The notes below the pieces were generated by a model that saw only the letters and a program-made list of their open reading frames with translations, was not told the DNA's origin and ran no database searches. A stretch of 64,000 nt of DNA. Origin: Chryseobacterium sp. C-71 (GTDB lineage: Bacteria; Bacteroidota; Bacteroidia; Flavobacteriales; Weeksellaceae). Below are positions 40,742 to 50,249 of the stretch, in pieces. The stretch lies in NCBI RefSeq assembly GCF_020911865.1, contig NZ_CP087131.1:3968001-4032000 (forward strand), written 5' to 3'. Each line of letters starts with the position of its first letter. The first letter of the stretch is position 1. The position numbers and the translations under genes are program-made.

Positions 40742-40886
40742 TTAAATGCTCGCTGTTTTTAAGTTCGCAAAGGCGTTTGACTACGTCGAATCTTTGATTT
40801 CACTCAGCGAAGACAACAAAGTATCTTTTTATTATAATTGATTACGAGGAATCAGATTACTTATTAATAATTACCAATTACTCATT

Positions 40887-43301
40887 TTAAAATTCCAACA
40901 ACTTAAGTTTAAACTGAAATGCAAAATTCTGTTTAAAACTGTACGTTGTATAATATCCGACTCTGTAAAAAATACCCAAATTGAAGTAAGAAGAAAGGAA
41001 ATTATTCCATTCCAATCCAACTTCCTGATATAAATGATCTAATTTTCTGAATCTGAAATCATGATATTCGGGATGCTTCATATCACCGATGGTTCCTCTT
41101 AAAACAAAATCTAAACTCGAAACATTCTGCCCGATACTTTTAAAATACCAAAGAAGCTTATGGGTTAAATAATAGGCTACAAATCGGTCATTGTAAAATT
41201 TCCCACCTTCCAACGTGGCAAATCCCAAATAGGAAGTAAGGTTGAAATTAATGTCACGGCTCGGCGACGCCAGACCATTCATTGTAAAATGTTTCCATAT
41301 GGGTGCTTCGCCTAAGACCACTCCGCCATATAATCTGAGGCCTGTAGTTCCCAAACCGGTTTTAAAATTCTGTACAAACAAAGCATCAAAACGAGTGTAA
41401 TTAAAATCTCCACCCAACGCTTTGAAACTCTGCTCAAAATTAAAATACAGCTCAGGATATTTCTGGTCAATCAGCGATTTTCCCTGCGGCGTCATAATAT
41501 TGGTGGAATTCGGAGAATATTTCAGTGTTACCAGAGTATAAAAGTTTTCAAAAGTTGTTCCGCTGTTTCTGAAATTGTAATCAAACTTTGCTTCTTCCGT
41601 ATTTCTTCTTGCAGCAAATGCGAGTGTCAAACCGTTGCTAACGTCATTTAAATACGATACTGATGCACCTTCGTAACGGTAATATTTGTCGTTGTTGATG
41701 TTGTTTCCATAATTCATCATCCGCATTCTGAACGTCCAGAGTCTGCGGTAAAATTCTCCTGAAGAGTTTACATCATCATAATATTCAATTCTAAAAAAAG
41801 AGTTTTTATCAAGTGTCGTTTTGATGTCGAGCCCGATTCCGTATTTGAATTTTTCATCACTCAAACCGTACGCAAAATAGTAATCTGGGGAGAAATAAGG
41901 ATTAAAATTCTCATTCAGTTTTCCTTTCAGACCCAATCTGAAACCTTCGTACAAGTTGTAATTGAAGACCTCGCCAATGTCAAAATCAAAACTTCCTGCT
42001 CGGATTTGTCCGTTAATTAAACCTGTTAAAATTCTGGCTTTGCGGTCAACATTATATTTTTTTCCTAAACTGTCGATGACGAAATAGGTGTTTTTCTCAC
42101 GATCAGATAAAGGTTCGGTTCTGTATTTCTGAAGCGTTTTTCCGTCAGCATTTTTTACGGTAAAAGTGTAGCCTTTGAAGTCTTTTTGATTTTCCTCAAT
42201 GGGAGATTCGTAATCAAAATACTTAGAACTCAGATAGGCATACGTTCCAAAGCTGTTTTTGTGTTTTTTTAAATGATTTTCAGAATTTCCAGTTGATTCT
42301 CCACTATTCATCATCATTCGGCTCATTCTCAGTTTTACGCTTTCTTCTGCCAGAAACCATTTGTTGTTGAAGAATGTCCAAGTGCTTGTGATGTTGCCTT
42401 CATTTTTATCTTTACTGATGCTTTCTATTTTTTTGATGCCATACGTATCAATATCGATATATAAATATCCGCTGAATTTTCTCCTTTTCACCGATTTCTT
42501 ATAACTGACTTCACGGAATCGGAGCACAAAGTTTTTTCTGCCTTCAATTTCAATTGAATCAGTGAGGTAAAACCTGTACAGACCACGGTTTTCCGGCTTT
42601 ATCTGTTCCGGGATTTTATCTCTGTTTCCCTGTAGGGCAATCAGTTCATAAATGGGTTGCTTCAGTCCTGAGATACGGTTGTCTAAAATATTAACTTTTT
42701 CACCGTACTTTTTTGAGTACAAATATTCCTGAGCCCGTTCCCAAAGAAATAATTTACTTTTAGAAAATATTCTCCGAGCCGAAACATCATTGATAGAATC
42801 TTTGGTTTTCTGTTTTTTGAAAAGGTTAAAATTATTATTAAAAATTTCATTATAAACAGAAATACTATCCTGATCGATGTCTAAAGAGATTTTGTCGTAA
42901 GATTTGTAGGTGTAAGAATCTAAACTGCGTGGAGAATTACTTTTAAAAAACTGATTTACTTTTCTTAAAATTTCAAGAGCTTTTGGATCACTTTTATCTT
43001 CTAAAATAACGGTTTCTATGGATTGTGTTTTCGATGAAGTGTTGATGAGCGTGACGGTCATTTCATCTTCAACTATTGCACTTTCTTTGAAATAATTAGA
43101 CGCTTTAATCTGGATATTTTTACATTTAGATTTAAATTCCAAAAATCCATTATCGTCGGTTGTTCCCAGAATTTTATCATTGCATGAAATGATAGCGTTG
43201 GCAATAGGTGTTCCTTTGGCTTCGTTAATTACTGTGAGTTTTGATTGTGAAAAACCAAAAACAAATATCCACAGAAATAAAAAAATAAGCCCCTTTTTCA
43301 T
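40887..43301 (-). CDS. DUF5686 outer-membrane protein, paralogue
   Basis: An 804-residue protein with the same plan as its neighbour at 37842: signal peptide (MKKGLIFLFLWIFVFGFSQ), carboxypeptidase-like domain with a TTDDNGFLEFKSKC loop, DUF5686 region and C-terminal barrel ending in F. Shared motifs include ILEDKSDP, WERA, and YSPNSxNIMTP. I chose the ATG at 43301, not the one at 43319, because the latter would precede the signal peptide by six odd residues and lies close to a -7 element. Confidence 0.85.
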   Translation of the reverse strand: MKKGLIFLFLWIFVFGFSQSKLTVINEAKGTPIANAIISCNDKILGTTDDNGFLEFKSKCKNIQIKASNYFKESAIVEDEMTVTLINTSSKTQSIETVILEDKSDPKALEILRKVNQFFKSNSPRSLDSYTYKSYDKISLDIDQDSISVYNEIFNNNFNLFKKQKTKDSINDVSARRIFSKSKLFLWERAQEYLYSKKYGEKVNILDNRISGLKQPIYELIALQGNRDKIPEQIKPENRGLYRFYLTDSIEIEGRKNFVLRFREVSYKKSVKRRKFSGYLYIDIDTYGIKKIESISKDKNEGNITSTWTFFNNKWFLAEESVKLRMSRMMMNSGESTGNSENHLKKHKNSFGTYAYLSSKYFDYESPIEENQKDFKGYTFTVKNADGKTLQKYRTEPLSDREKNTYFVIDSLGKKYNVDRKARILTGLINGQIRAGSFDFDIGEVFNYNLYEGFRLGLKGKLNENFNPYFSPDYYFAYGLSDEKFKYGIGLDIKTTLDKNSFFRIEYYDDVNSSGEFYRRLWTFRMRMMNYGNNINNDKYYRYEGASVSYLNDVSNGLTLAFAARRNTEEAKFDYNFRNSGTTFENFYTLVTLKYSPNSTNIMTPQGKSLIDQKYPELYFNFEQSFKALGGDFNYTRFDALFVQNFKTGLGTTGLRLYGGVVLGEAPIWKHFTMNGLASPSRDINFNLTSYLGFATLEGGKFYNDRFVAYYLTHKLLWYFKSIGQNVSSLDFVLRGTIGDMKHPEYHDFRFRKLDHLYQEVGLEWNNFLSSYFNLGIFYRVGYYTTYSFKQNFAFQFKLKLLEF

Positions 43302-43316
43302 GAAAAAAATCTGCCA

Positions 43317-43324
43317 CAAAATTA
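43317..43324 (-). promoter_or_regulatory. -7 element of the second DUF5686 gene
   Basis: TAATTTTG on the minus strand fits TANNTTTG, 16 bp before the ATG at 43301. Confidence 0.45.
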
Positions 43325-43625
43325 CTGATATTTCTTTGGGTAAGAAAGTTTTTGAATTGAAGTTTTGTAATTCAATTTACTGCAAAAAAATTATACATTA
43401 AAATTTTAACCGCAATAGAAACAAAAGATTTTACGAGACTATCAGCTATTCAAAAGCTAATAAATTGATAAGTTAGAGGTTTTACATTTTGCTGTCTTTT
43501 GCAACTCTCTATATAAAGTTTTTCTCAATCATTTCTTTTGGATCTTTTGCGGTCAAAAAAGATTTTATTTACCATCCAAAGCGCTCACATTGTTAAGGTA
43601 ACTTCAATAGTAAGAATGAATACAA

Positions 43626-43657
43626 ATAATAATGCCGGAATGAACCGGCATTATTAT
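43626..43657 (-). terminator. Terminator after the lipoprotein gene
   Basis: A perfect 13-bp stem with CCGG at the loop end (43626-43638 and 43645-43657), loop AATGAA; followed on the minus strand by ATTTGTATT. Confidence 0.65.
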
Positions 43658-43680
43658 ATTGAATTTAAAAATTTTACTGT

Positions 43681-44427
43681 TTATTTCAAATCATTTTTTG
43701 AAATCACAATTTCTTTAATCACTTTTCCTTTAGAATCGGTGTAGACATATTTTAGATTATTTACCCCTAAAACTGCAGTCTGTTGGAAAACCTGCTGAAC
43801 CTGAGGCGTTTTGATCATTTCTTCTTTCATAAGTTTATCAGAACCTTCTAATTTCAGCATCGGAATATAACTATCCGGAACTTCGTTGGTATAAATAAGA
43901 TTTTTTTCTGCATCCGCTTTTATACTTACAATTTTAGTTCCTGTTGCCGGATCAACAATCGGTAAGTTTTTATTAAATGCCTCTAAAATTTGGTTTAAAT
44001 CATTGGTGCTTGGTTTTTCTCCTTTAGCAATTGCGTTAAAATCAACCGATTCTTTCAGGTTTTTGTCGTCGATTGTTTTATCAATAATCACTTTTGAATC
44101 TGCACTGTGAACTTTCAGGTTAAATTTTACACCACTCTCAAAAAGTTCTTTACCTATTTTTTCACTTTTAATAGCCTGAGCAATCAAATCGGGAAGAGAT
44201 TTGCTGACCAGATCACTTTCCATGTCACCACTTTGGTAAGTCGTTGTTACATCGATGTTAACCAAATCCGGTGAGGTAGAACTTGCTTTCGTTGATTTGA
44301 TCATTTGGTTGATCATCATCGAGGATGAGTTGTTGTACATTTTGACAAAATCCTGAACTTTGTCTTCCTTCGTTTGACACGCCATCAGCATCAACGAGGT
44401 AAAAAAGATAATGAGAATATTTTTCAT
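43681..44427 (-). CDS. Lipoprotein of unknown function
   Basis: A 248-residue protein with a type II signal peptide ending in LMLMAC (Cys17 from the ATG at 44427). The ATG at 44469 would add 14 residues before the signal and is less likely. The mature protein is Lys/Asp-rich and has no cysteine apart from the lipidated one. I recognise no domain. It is bounded by a terminator downstream and a repeat-rich gap upstream. Confidence 0.65.
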   Translation of the reverse strand: MKNILIIFFTSLMLMACQTKEDKVQDFVKMYNNSSSMMINQMIKSTKASSTSPDLVNIDVTTTYQSGDMESDLVSKSLPDLIAQAIKSEKIGKELFESGVKFNLKVHSADSKVIIDKTIDDKNLKESVDFNAIAKGEKPSTNDLNQILEAFNKNLPIVDPATGTKIVSIKADAEKNLIYTNEVPDSYIPMLKLEGSDKLMKEEMIKTPQVQQVFQQTAVLGVNNLKYVYTDSKGKVIKEIVISKNDLK

Positions 44428-44512
44428 AAATAATATTTTAAGAAAAGATAATAACAAAACAGAAACCAAAAAGTTTCTGCTTCGTTAAATTATTATTTTG
44501 GAGCTTTATTTT

Positions 44513-44543
44513 GTCCCACGGATCGCACAGATCTTCACAGATT
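44513..44543 (+). repeat. Dispersed CTGTG repeat, copy 2
   Basis: CCCACGGATCGCACAGAT followed by CTTCACAGATTTTT; its reverse complement matches the copy at 1636-1665. It is oriented towards the DUF1398 gene, as copy 1 is oriented towards the gene starting at 1634. Confidence 0.6.
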
Positions 44544-44640
44544 TTTTAGCTATATTCTTAAAGCAACGCTAAACTTAATATTTCTCAAAATCTTTAAATT
44601 CTTAATGTTGAAAAATATCTCAAATTGAAAACTTAATAAA

Positions 44641-44720
44641 CTTTTATAAGTGGAACGGCTTTGTGTAACTTTAAACAGCCAACTGTTAAAAAAATCTCTG
44701 CGCACCTTTGCGTTAAAATA
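44641..44720 (+). repeat. Composite CTTTGCG repeat
   Basis: The first half, ATAAGTGGAACGGCTTTGTG then TAACTT, aligns with 61480-61508; the second, AATCTCTGCGCACCTTTGCG then TTAAAA, aligns with the copy at 40711-40741. It points into the DUF1398 gene (ATG 44766). Together with the CTGTG copy it explains most of the 338-bp gap before that gene. Confidence 0.6.
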
Positions 44721-44765
44721 AGCATTATAAAAACAATTAATATTAAAATTTAAAAAAACAACAAA

Positions 44766-45158
44766 ATGAAATTCACAATTGAAGAAATCAAAGCAGAACA
44801 CCAGAAAGTAAAAAGCGGAGCAGATTTTCCTAAATATATTCAGGCAATAAAGAATCTTGGCGTTTCTCACTACACGGCTTACGTTTCAGACGGAAATACA
44901 GAATATTTTGATACAGAAAATCATTCTGCAAAAACCGGAAGTAAATATGACGCTTTACAAATCTCAGAGAACTTAAATCTTGAAAATTTTAAAATTCAGT
45001 TGAAACTTCATCAGCAAGGCGGCACAGATTACATGACTTTTTGTAAAGACTGTGCAGAGAATGGAGTAGAAGGCTGGAAAATGAATTTGAACGATATGAC
45101 CTGCACTTATTTTGACAAAAAAAGGAAAGATATTTTAGTAGAAAAAGTTCCTTCTTAA
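44766..45158 (+). CDS. DUF1398 family protein
   Basis: A 130-residue soluble protein of the DUF1398/YbcV family: it begins KFTIEEIKAEHQKVKSGADFPKYIQAIKNLGV and contains YTAYVSDGNTEYF and HQQGGTDYMTFCKDCAENGVEGW. The function is unknown. Two cysteines (FCKDC) form a CxxC pair. It is preceded by a run of dispersed repeats. Confidence 0.85.
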   Translation: MKFTIEEIKAEHQKVKSGADFPKYIQAIKNLGVSHYTAYVSDGNTEYFDTENHSAKTGSKYDALQISENLNLENFKIQLKLHQQGGTDYMTFCKDCAENGVEGWKMNLNDMTCTYFDKKRKDILVEKVPS

Positions 45159-45204
45159 TCTCAACTTATCTCCTGCCTGAGAATTTTGTAAACTTAAATT
45201 TTTA

Positions 45205-45236
45205 TTTGTTATTATTGATTGAAATTATTAAATTTG
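45205..45236 (+). promoter_or_regulatory. Promoter of the DUF2490 gene
   Basis: TTTG (45205-45208), a 20-bp spacer and TAAATTTG (45229-45236) match the consensus in both boxes. Confidence 0.65.
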
Positions 45237-45272
45237 GTATTTTGATAGATAGTAATAATAAAGAAGTAAAGT

Positions 45273-45947
45273 ATGAGGGTTATCAGGCAGTTGACGATAT
45301 TTTTTTTTATAAGTATTTCAGCATATTCTTTTGCACAAGATAATAGTCTTGGGGCATGGTATATGTATTTCGGAAATAATAAAATCAGTAAAAAACTAAA
45401 TTTCCATAATGAAATTCAATACCGTAATTTTGATGGAATTGGTGATTTAGAGCAACTTCTCATCCGCACCGGAATTGGGTATGATTTAACAGAAAATAAC
45501 AACAATATTTTATTAGGTTACGGTTTTATTCTGAGTCAGCCTTACGTTAAAGGTGAAAAAACTGAGAATATCGAGCACCGGATTTTCCAGCAATATATTA
45601 CTAAACAGAAATTTGGAAGATTCAATCTTCAGCATCGTTACCGTTTAGAAGAACGTTTTTTACAGGATGATTTCAGGATGAGATTCCGTTATTTATTAGG
45701 TTTAAATATTCCTGTTACCAATAAAGAAATGCTTCCAAAAACTCTGTATGTTTCTGCTTATAATGAGATTTTTCTGCATTTAGACAGTCCGGTTTTCGAT
45801 AGAAATCGTGTTTATGGTGCTTTAGGATTTGTTATCAACAAAAACATGAGAATCGAAGCGGGCTACATGAATCAGATTCAGGAAAATAAAAACCGCGGAC
45901 AAATACAGATTGGTTTTTACAACAATATTCCATTCACAAGAAACTAA
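45273..45947 (+). CDS. DUF2490 outer-membrane protein
   Basis: A 224-residue protein with signal peptide 1-21 and alternating amphipathic strands typical of a small beta-barrel (LNFHNEIQYRNFDG, RFNLQHRYRLEERF, RIEAGYMNQ). It is of the DUF2490 family. The bestrophin gene follows after 33 bp, so the two probably share a transcript. The role is unknown. Confidence 0.82.
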   Translation: MRVIRQLTIFFFISISAYSFAQDNSLGAWYMYFGNNKISKKLNFHNEIQYRNFDGIGDLEQLLIRTGIGYDLTENNNNILLGYGFILSQPYVKGEKTENIEHRIFQQYITKQKFGRFNLQHRYRLEERFLQDDFRMRFRYLLGLNIPVTNKEMLPKTLYVSAYNEIFLHLDSPVFDRNRVYGALGFVINKNMRIEAGYMNQIQENKNRGQIQIGFYNNIPFTRN

Positions 45948-45980
45948 AATTAAATACCTTTAAACACAAAAACTAAACAA

Positions 45981-46985
45981 ATGCATTCAGGAAAAAGATT
46001 TAGCGCTATCGAATTTATAGTTTGGACTAAAAGAAGTATTTATGTTTTACTGATTTTGGCCATAATTCCCACGCTTTTATATTATTTTGGCTTTACCTTT
46101 CTTTCATTTCCATGGCAGCCAATCGCAATTATGGGTACTGCGGTTGCTTTTATTGTAGGATTTAAAAATAATGCGAGTTACAGCCGTCTTTGGGAAGCCA
46201 GACAGATTTACGGTGCCATTATCAATGACAGCAGGAGCTTCGGGTATATTTTGAGAGATTCATTGTCGGGTAAAAATCCGGTTAAAGTAAAAGCAATGTT
46301 TGAACGTCATTATGCTTGGCTGACAGCACTTCGTTTTCAACTGAGAGAACCGAGAGCCTGGGAAATGATGAATGTGTCTCAGTTTGAAGAATATGCGAAA
46401 AAATATGAAATTCAGGAAAGAACTTTTAAAATTGAAGATGAACTGAAAAAATATCTTGCAGAAGACGAGCTGAAATATATTTTAAGCAAAAAAAACCGTG
46501 CAACCCAACTGATGGCTTTGCAGAGTAAAGAGATTTCTGAAGCTTATGCAAATGGTGAAATCAATGATTTTCAATGGTCACAAATCAATCAGCAATTGGT
46601 GAAATTTACTGATGATCAGGGTAAGGCAGAAAGAATCAAGAATTTTCCGTATCCGAGGAACTTCTCTTCCATTACGACATATCTTCTGATTTTATTCATC
46701 GTTTTTGTGCCTTTCGGTTTGGTAAAAGAATTTGCAAAAATGGGTGATGGAACAGCTCTTGAGAACTACACTTTGTGGTTTAATATTCCGTTTTCTCTTT
46801 TGGTGACTTGGTGTTTTCACACTTTAGACAGCGTAGGAGAAGCTTCTGTAAATCCTTTTGAAGGAAGCCCAAATGACGTTCCGATTACGCAAATAAGCCG
46901 TACAATAGAAATTGATATGAGAGATATGTTGGATGAAAAAGATCTTCCGCCTGCAATTACTCCGATCAAACAAATTGTACTTTAG
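45981..46985 (+). CDS. Bestrophin-family channel
   Basis: A 334-residue membrane protein of the bestrophin/UPF0187 family, pentameric anion or cation channels. Helices lie near 20-35, 42-57, 233-251 and 262-280. Conserved motifs: FRRxG-type NNASYSRLWEARQIYG (near 64-79) and a later DSVGEASVNPFEGSPNDVPI. Bacterial members can pass sodium or anions; selectivity cannot be read here. Confidence 0.9.
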   Translation: MHSGKRFSAIEFIVWTKRSIYVLLILAIIPTLLYYFGFTFLSFPWQPIAIMGTAVAFIVGFKNNASYSRLWEARQIYGAIINDSRSFGYILRDSLSGKNPVKVKAMFERHYAWLTALRFQLREPRAWEMMNVSQFEEYAKKYEIQERTFKIEDELKKYLAEDELKYILSKKNRATQLMALQSKEISEAYANGEINDFQWSQINQQLVKFTDDQGKAERIKNFPYPRNFSSITTYLLILFIVFVPFGLVKEFAKMGDGTALENYTLWFNIPFSLLVTWCFHTLDSVGEASVNPFEGSPNDVPITQISRTIEIDMRDMLDEKDLPPAITPIKQIVL

Positions 46986-47019
46986 AGTAAAAGATTGAGA
47001 AAAATAACGGTTTTCATTA

Positions 47020-47517
47020 ATGAAAAATATTATGGAAGATATTTTTTTAGATAAATCTTTAGATAATGGACAGATTATCAATACAATGTCTGAGGTTTTT
47101 TCAGGTTTGACGACTTTTCATTGGGATTTCAATGATAACGAACCGGAAAAAATAGATTTTAATAATCCAAATCATATTTTCTTTAATACGAAACTAAATT
47201 TTGATGTGAAAGAATTCAGTTTTAATATATCAATTTATAGAACTCCTAATACTCACTACGAGGAAAGGCAGTTTTATTTAAGTAAAATATTTTCAGATAA
47301 ATATAACATTAAAACATTTGCTTCATTTACAAAACCAGATGATCCAGATGATCCAGATGATCCATATTACAGTATCGTTTTTGAAAAAGGGAAGACATAT
47401 TTAGCTAATGACATTGAATTTTATAATTCAAATAAAACAGGAATAATTAAAATTCTTGAAGAATATGATTTACCATCACTTCAGTTTGATCATAAGGCTA
47501 GATACATAAAGAAATAA
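47020..47517 (+). CDS. Orphan soluble protein with Asp-Asp-Pro repeats
   Basis: A 165-residue acidic protein without signal peptide. An alternative start is M5 at 47032. I recognise no family. Residues about 106-114 read PDDPDDPDD, encoded by three exact 9-bp units (47335-47361). It lies between the bestrophin and CPA1 genes with gaps of 34 and 73 bp. The aromatic/acidic composition resembles immunity-type proteins, but no partner toxin is nearby. Confidence 0.55.
   Translation: MKNIMEDIFLDKSLDNGQIINTMSEVFSGLTTFHWDFNDNEPEKIDFNNPNHIFFNTKLNFDVKEFSFNISIYRTPNTHYEERQFYLSKIFSDKYNIKTFASFTKPDDPDDPDDPYYSIVFEKGKTYLANDIEFYNSNKTGIIKILEEYDLPSLQFDHKARYIKK
47335..47361 (+). repeat. Three tandem 9-bp units
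   Basis: CCAGATGAT is repeated three times exactly, in frame, within the orphan gene. Slippage here would add or remove three residues without a frameshift. Confidence 0.85.
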
Positions 47518-47590
47518 TTTTTTTATAAATCACTTTAAAACGCAAATTAGAATTATTTGTGTTTATATTAATATTTTAAACAAATCAACC

Positions 47591-49204
47591 ATGATCCACA
47601 CTTACGTTACCATATCCATTGCGGTCTTATTGTCTGTAATGATCCTCGTGATGATAGGGCAGAAGCTGAAAGTAGCTTACCCTATTTTTCTGGTGATTGC
47701 CGGATTGATCATCAGTCTTGTACCGGGAATGCCACACATAGAAATCGAGCCGGATTTGGTTTTTCTGATCTTCCTGCCACCCATCTTATTTGAAGCCGCA
47801 TGGTTTACCTCGTGGCAAGATTTTCATAAATGGCGAAAACAAATCTTTTCAATGGCTTTCGGATTGGTATTTCTGACCTCAGTGGTTGTTGCTTATCTTT
47901 CATCTTCCATAATTCCTGGCTTGACTGTAGCGATGGGATTTTTGTTAGGTGGAGTCAACTCTCCTCCAGATGCGGTTGCGGCAACTTCTGTTTTGAAGCA
48001 CATGAAAATTCCAAAGAAGATCACCAGTATTTTGGAAGGTGAAAGTTTGATTAATGATGCATCGAGTTTAATTGTATTTAAATTTGCCTTAGCTGCGGTG
48101 ATTTCCGGACAGTTCATCTGGAGAGATGCGATAGGTGATTTCTTCATTATGGCAGTGGGCGGTATCGCAATTGGAATTGCGTTTGGATTCCTTTTCGGAT
48201 TTTTTCTTAGGTTAATTCCTTCCAACTCAAATATTGATACAGTAATTACATTGATAGTGCCTTACATCATGTATGTCGGTGCAGAGCATTTTCATTTTTC
48301 CGGGGTCTTAGCTGTTGTAGCAGGCGGATTACTGATGTCATACAATTCGCATTGCTATCTTAGTCATACCTCAAGAATTCAGTCCGGCAATGTCTGGAGT
48401 GTCCTCATTTTCCTGATGAATACCATTATCTTCATCTTAATTGGTCTTGAATTACCGATTGTAGTCGCTGCAATGAAAGACTACACCATTTCAGAAGGAA
48501 TATTTTATAGTATTGTCATTGGTGGGGCAATTATTTTAACAAGATTGCTGTACAGTTATTCTATTATGTATTTTCCGTGGTTTTTATCTAAAAAATTAAG
48601 GTCAGAAAATCCAAAACCCGATTGGCGAGAACCGTTTATCATTAGTTTTGCAGCAATGCGGGGAGTAGTTTCATTAGCTGCAGCCCTTTCTATTCCTGCA
48701 TTTTTGCCAAACGGAGAGGCGTTCCCGCATCGTAATATTATTTTATTCGTGACTTTCGTGATAATTTTGATAACTTTAGTAGGGCAAGGTTTGATGTTGA
48801 CTCCAATTTTAAAATTTTTAAAAGTTGATGATGCCGGAAGCGAATTGCCGGAAGAAAAACAGGAAGCAATTTTACTGAAAAAATTAAAAGAGACAGCACT
48901 TCAGAAATTGACTACAGATTTTTCTGAATTATCTGAAAGCAATAGTCTCGTGAGACATCAAATTTACAAGCTGGAAAATGAAATGAAATTAATTGCTGAC
49001 AAAGCACAATGCATGGGCTCTGCAGTAGATTATGCTAGTGCAATGAACGAAAATAAAGATGTTTTGAGGCAGGTTATTCAGGCGCAGAGAAACGAACTTC
49101 ACCGCATGAAGCGGGATAAAATATTCGACGACCATGTGATGAGAACGATTGAAATGCAGCTGGATTTTGATGAAGCTAAAATTACAGGATTTAGTCACTC
49201 TTAA
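47591..49204 (+). CDS. CPA1-family Na+/H+ antiporter
   Basis: A 537-residue protein with about twelve membrane helices in residues 5-410 and a soluble, helical C-terminal part (415-537). The ion-binding segment GGVNSPPDAVAATSVLK and LEGESLINDASSLIVFK (ND motif) are characteristic of NhaP/NHE-type exchangers. AAMRGVVSLAAALSIP carries the conserved Arg. It probably exports sodium or potassium for protons. Confidence 0.93.
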   Translation: MIHTYVTISIAVLLSVMILVMIGQKLKVAYPIFLVIAGLIISLVPGMPHIEIEPDLVFLIFLPPILFEAAWFTSWQDFHKWRKQIFSMAFGLVFLTSVVVAYLSSSIIPGLTVAMGFLLGGVNSPPDAVAATSVLKHMKIPKKITSILEGESLINDASSLIVFKFALAAVISGQFIWRDAIGDFFIMAVGGIAIGIAFGFLFGFFLRLIPSNSNIDTVITLIVPYIMYVGAEHFHFSGVLAVVAGGLLMSYNSHCYLSHTSRIQSGNVWSVLIFLMNTIIFILIGLELPIVVAAMKDYTISEGIFYSIVIGGAIILTRLLYSYSIMYFPWFLSKKLRSENPKPDWREPFIISFAAMRGVVSLAAALSIPAFLPNGEAFPHRNIILFVTFVIILITLVGQGLMLTPILKFLKVDDAGSELPEEKQEAILLKKLKETALQKLTTDFSELSESNSLVRHQIYKLENEMKLIADKAQCMGSAVDYASAMNENKDVLRQVIQAQRNELHRMKRDKIFDDHVMRTIEMQLDFDEAKITGFSHS

Positions 49205-49263
49205 ATCATTGTTTGTTTTCAGAATTTGGCTAAATTATATTGATTTAATTTGAAAAAATCTAA

Positions 49264-49284
49264 TTGAACTTTGCGTTAAAATAA
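49264..49284 (+). repeat. CTTTGCG repeat, short copy
   Basis: TTGAACTTTGCGTTAAAATA lies about 46 bp before the ATG at 49319 and points into it. Confidence 0.5.
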
Positions 49285-49318
49285 AAGTTTGGACAAAAAC
49301 TCATTAAAAAACATTCAC

Positions 49319-49744
49319 ATGGAAAATTCAATCATTATCAAAAAGAAAATCAACGCGCCCATTGAAAGAGTTTGGAAAGCATTGACTGATAAAAACGAAT
49401 TGCCATCATGGTATTTTGATGTTGCAGATTTTGAAGCCGAAGTCGGAAAGTCTTTTAATTTTTATGAGCCGGGTGAAGAAAAAAAATATCTTCATACGAT
49501 TGAGATCATTGAAGCTATTTCAAACCAAAAATTGAAACACTCGTGGTTTTATCCCACTTTTTCTAATGAAAAAACTTTTGTGACTTGGAATTTGGAGTCT
49601 GATGCAAACGGAACTTTTGTGACATTAACTCATGAAGGAACTGAAAAGTTGAAAGATTTAGGTGAAGGATTTGCTAAAGAGAGTTTTACCCAAGGCTGGA
49701 ACGAAATTATCGGACAAAGCCTTAAATTATATCTGGAAAATTAA
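49319..49744 (+). CDS. SRPBCC/AHSA1-domain protein
   Basis: A 141-residue helix-grip protein of the activator of Hsp90 ATPase homologue family: it begins IIKKKINAPIERVWKALTDKNELPSWYF and ends GWNEIIGQSLKLYLEN. The hydrophobic cavity could bind a ligand; no function is known. The ATG at 49319 is preferred over the TTG at 49289 because the extra residues are not part of the fold and would start within the region after the repeat. Confidence 0.85.
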   Translation: MENSIIIKKKINAPIERVWKALTDKNELPSWYFDVADFEAEVGKSFNFYEPGEEKKYLHTIEIIEAISNQKLKHSWFYPTFSNEKTFVTWNLESDANGTFVTLTHEGTEKLKDLGEGFAKESFTQGWNEIIGQSLKLYLEN

Positions 49745-49830
49745 TAGCGAAATCGCCAAAATTATTTTGATTGATAATACAAATGAATTAAGGCGATAAC
49801 ATTGCTTTAAAAAAATATAATGATTTAAAT

Positions 49831-50211
49831 ATGAAATTTCATTCTCTGATGCCCATTATCTGGACCAAAAATTTGGAGGAATCTATCGGATTTTACACTC
49901 ATATTTTAGGTTTTTCGCTCGTTGATGCCAACATCGAAGCGCATTGGGCTTTTTTGATGAAAAACAAGGTGCAGATTATGCTCACTTTGCCTAATGAGCA
50001 TGGAACTGCCAATAATATATGCTTTTCGGGTTCTTTTTATTTTAATATTGATGATGTAGATGAACTTTGGAAAGATTTGAATACCATCACAAAAATTTGC
50101 TATAAAATAGAGACTTTTGATTGGGGAATGCGTGAGTTTGCAATCTTTGACAACAACGGATATATATTACAATTTGGGCAAGCTGTCGACGAAATTAGTA
50201 AAGAGGAATAA
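49831..50211 (+). CDS. VOC-family protein
   Basis: A 126-residue glyoxalase-fold protein: MPIIWTKNLEESIGFYTHILGF near the start and FAIFDNNGYILQFGQ near the end are characteristic. The substrate is unknown. The stop is 38 bp before the next gene, whose -7 element lies partly within this gap. Confidence 0.83.
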   Translation: MKFHSLMPIIWTKNLEESIGFYTHILGFSLVDANIEAHWAFLMKNKVQIMLTLPNEHGTANNICFSGSFYFNIDDVDELWKDLNTITKICYKIETFDWGMREFAIFDNNGYILQFGQAVDEISKEE

Positions 50212-50218
50212 ATTTTGC

Positions 50219-50226
50219 TATTTTTG
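50219..50226 (+). promoter_or_regulatory. -7 element of the glutaminyl cyclase gene
   Basis: TATTTTTG fits TANNTTTG and lies 23 bp before the ATG at 50250. Confidence 0.4.
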
Positions 50227-50249
50227 GAGAAATATTTTTAGAAATTAGA

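Larger units (their letters stand above)
43302..43680. other. Gene-free stretch with a terminator
   Basis: Between two minus-strand genes. It holds a -7 element (43317-43324) and the hairpin at 43626-43657. The stretch 43530-43560 has a degenerate CTTTTGCGGTC string. No gene is supported. Confidence 0.55.
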
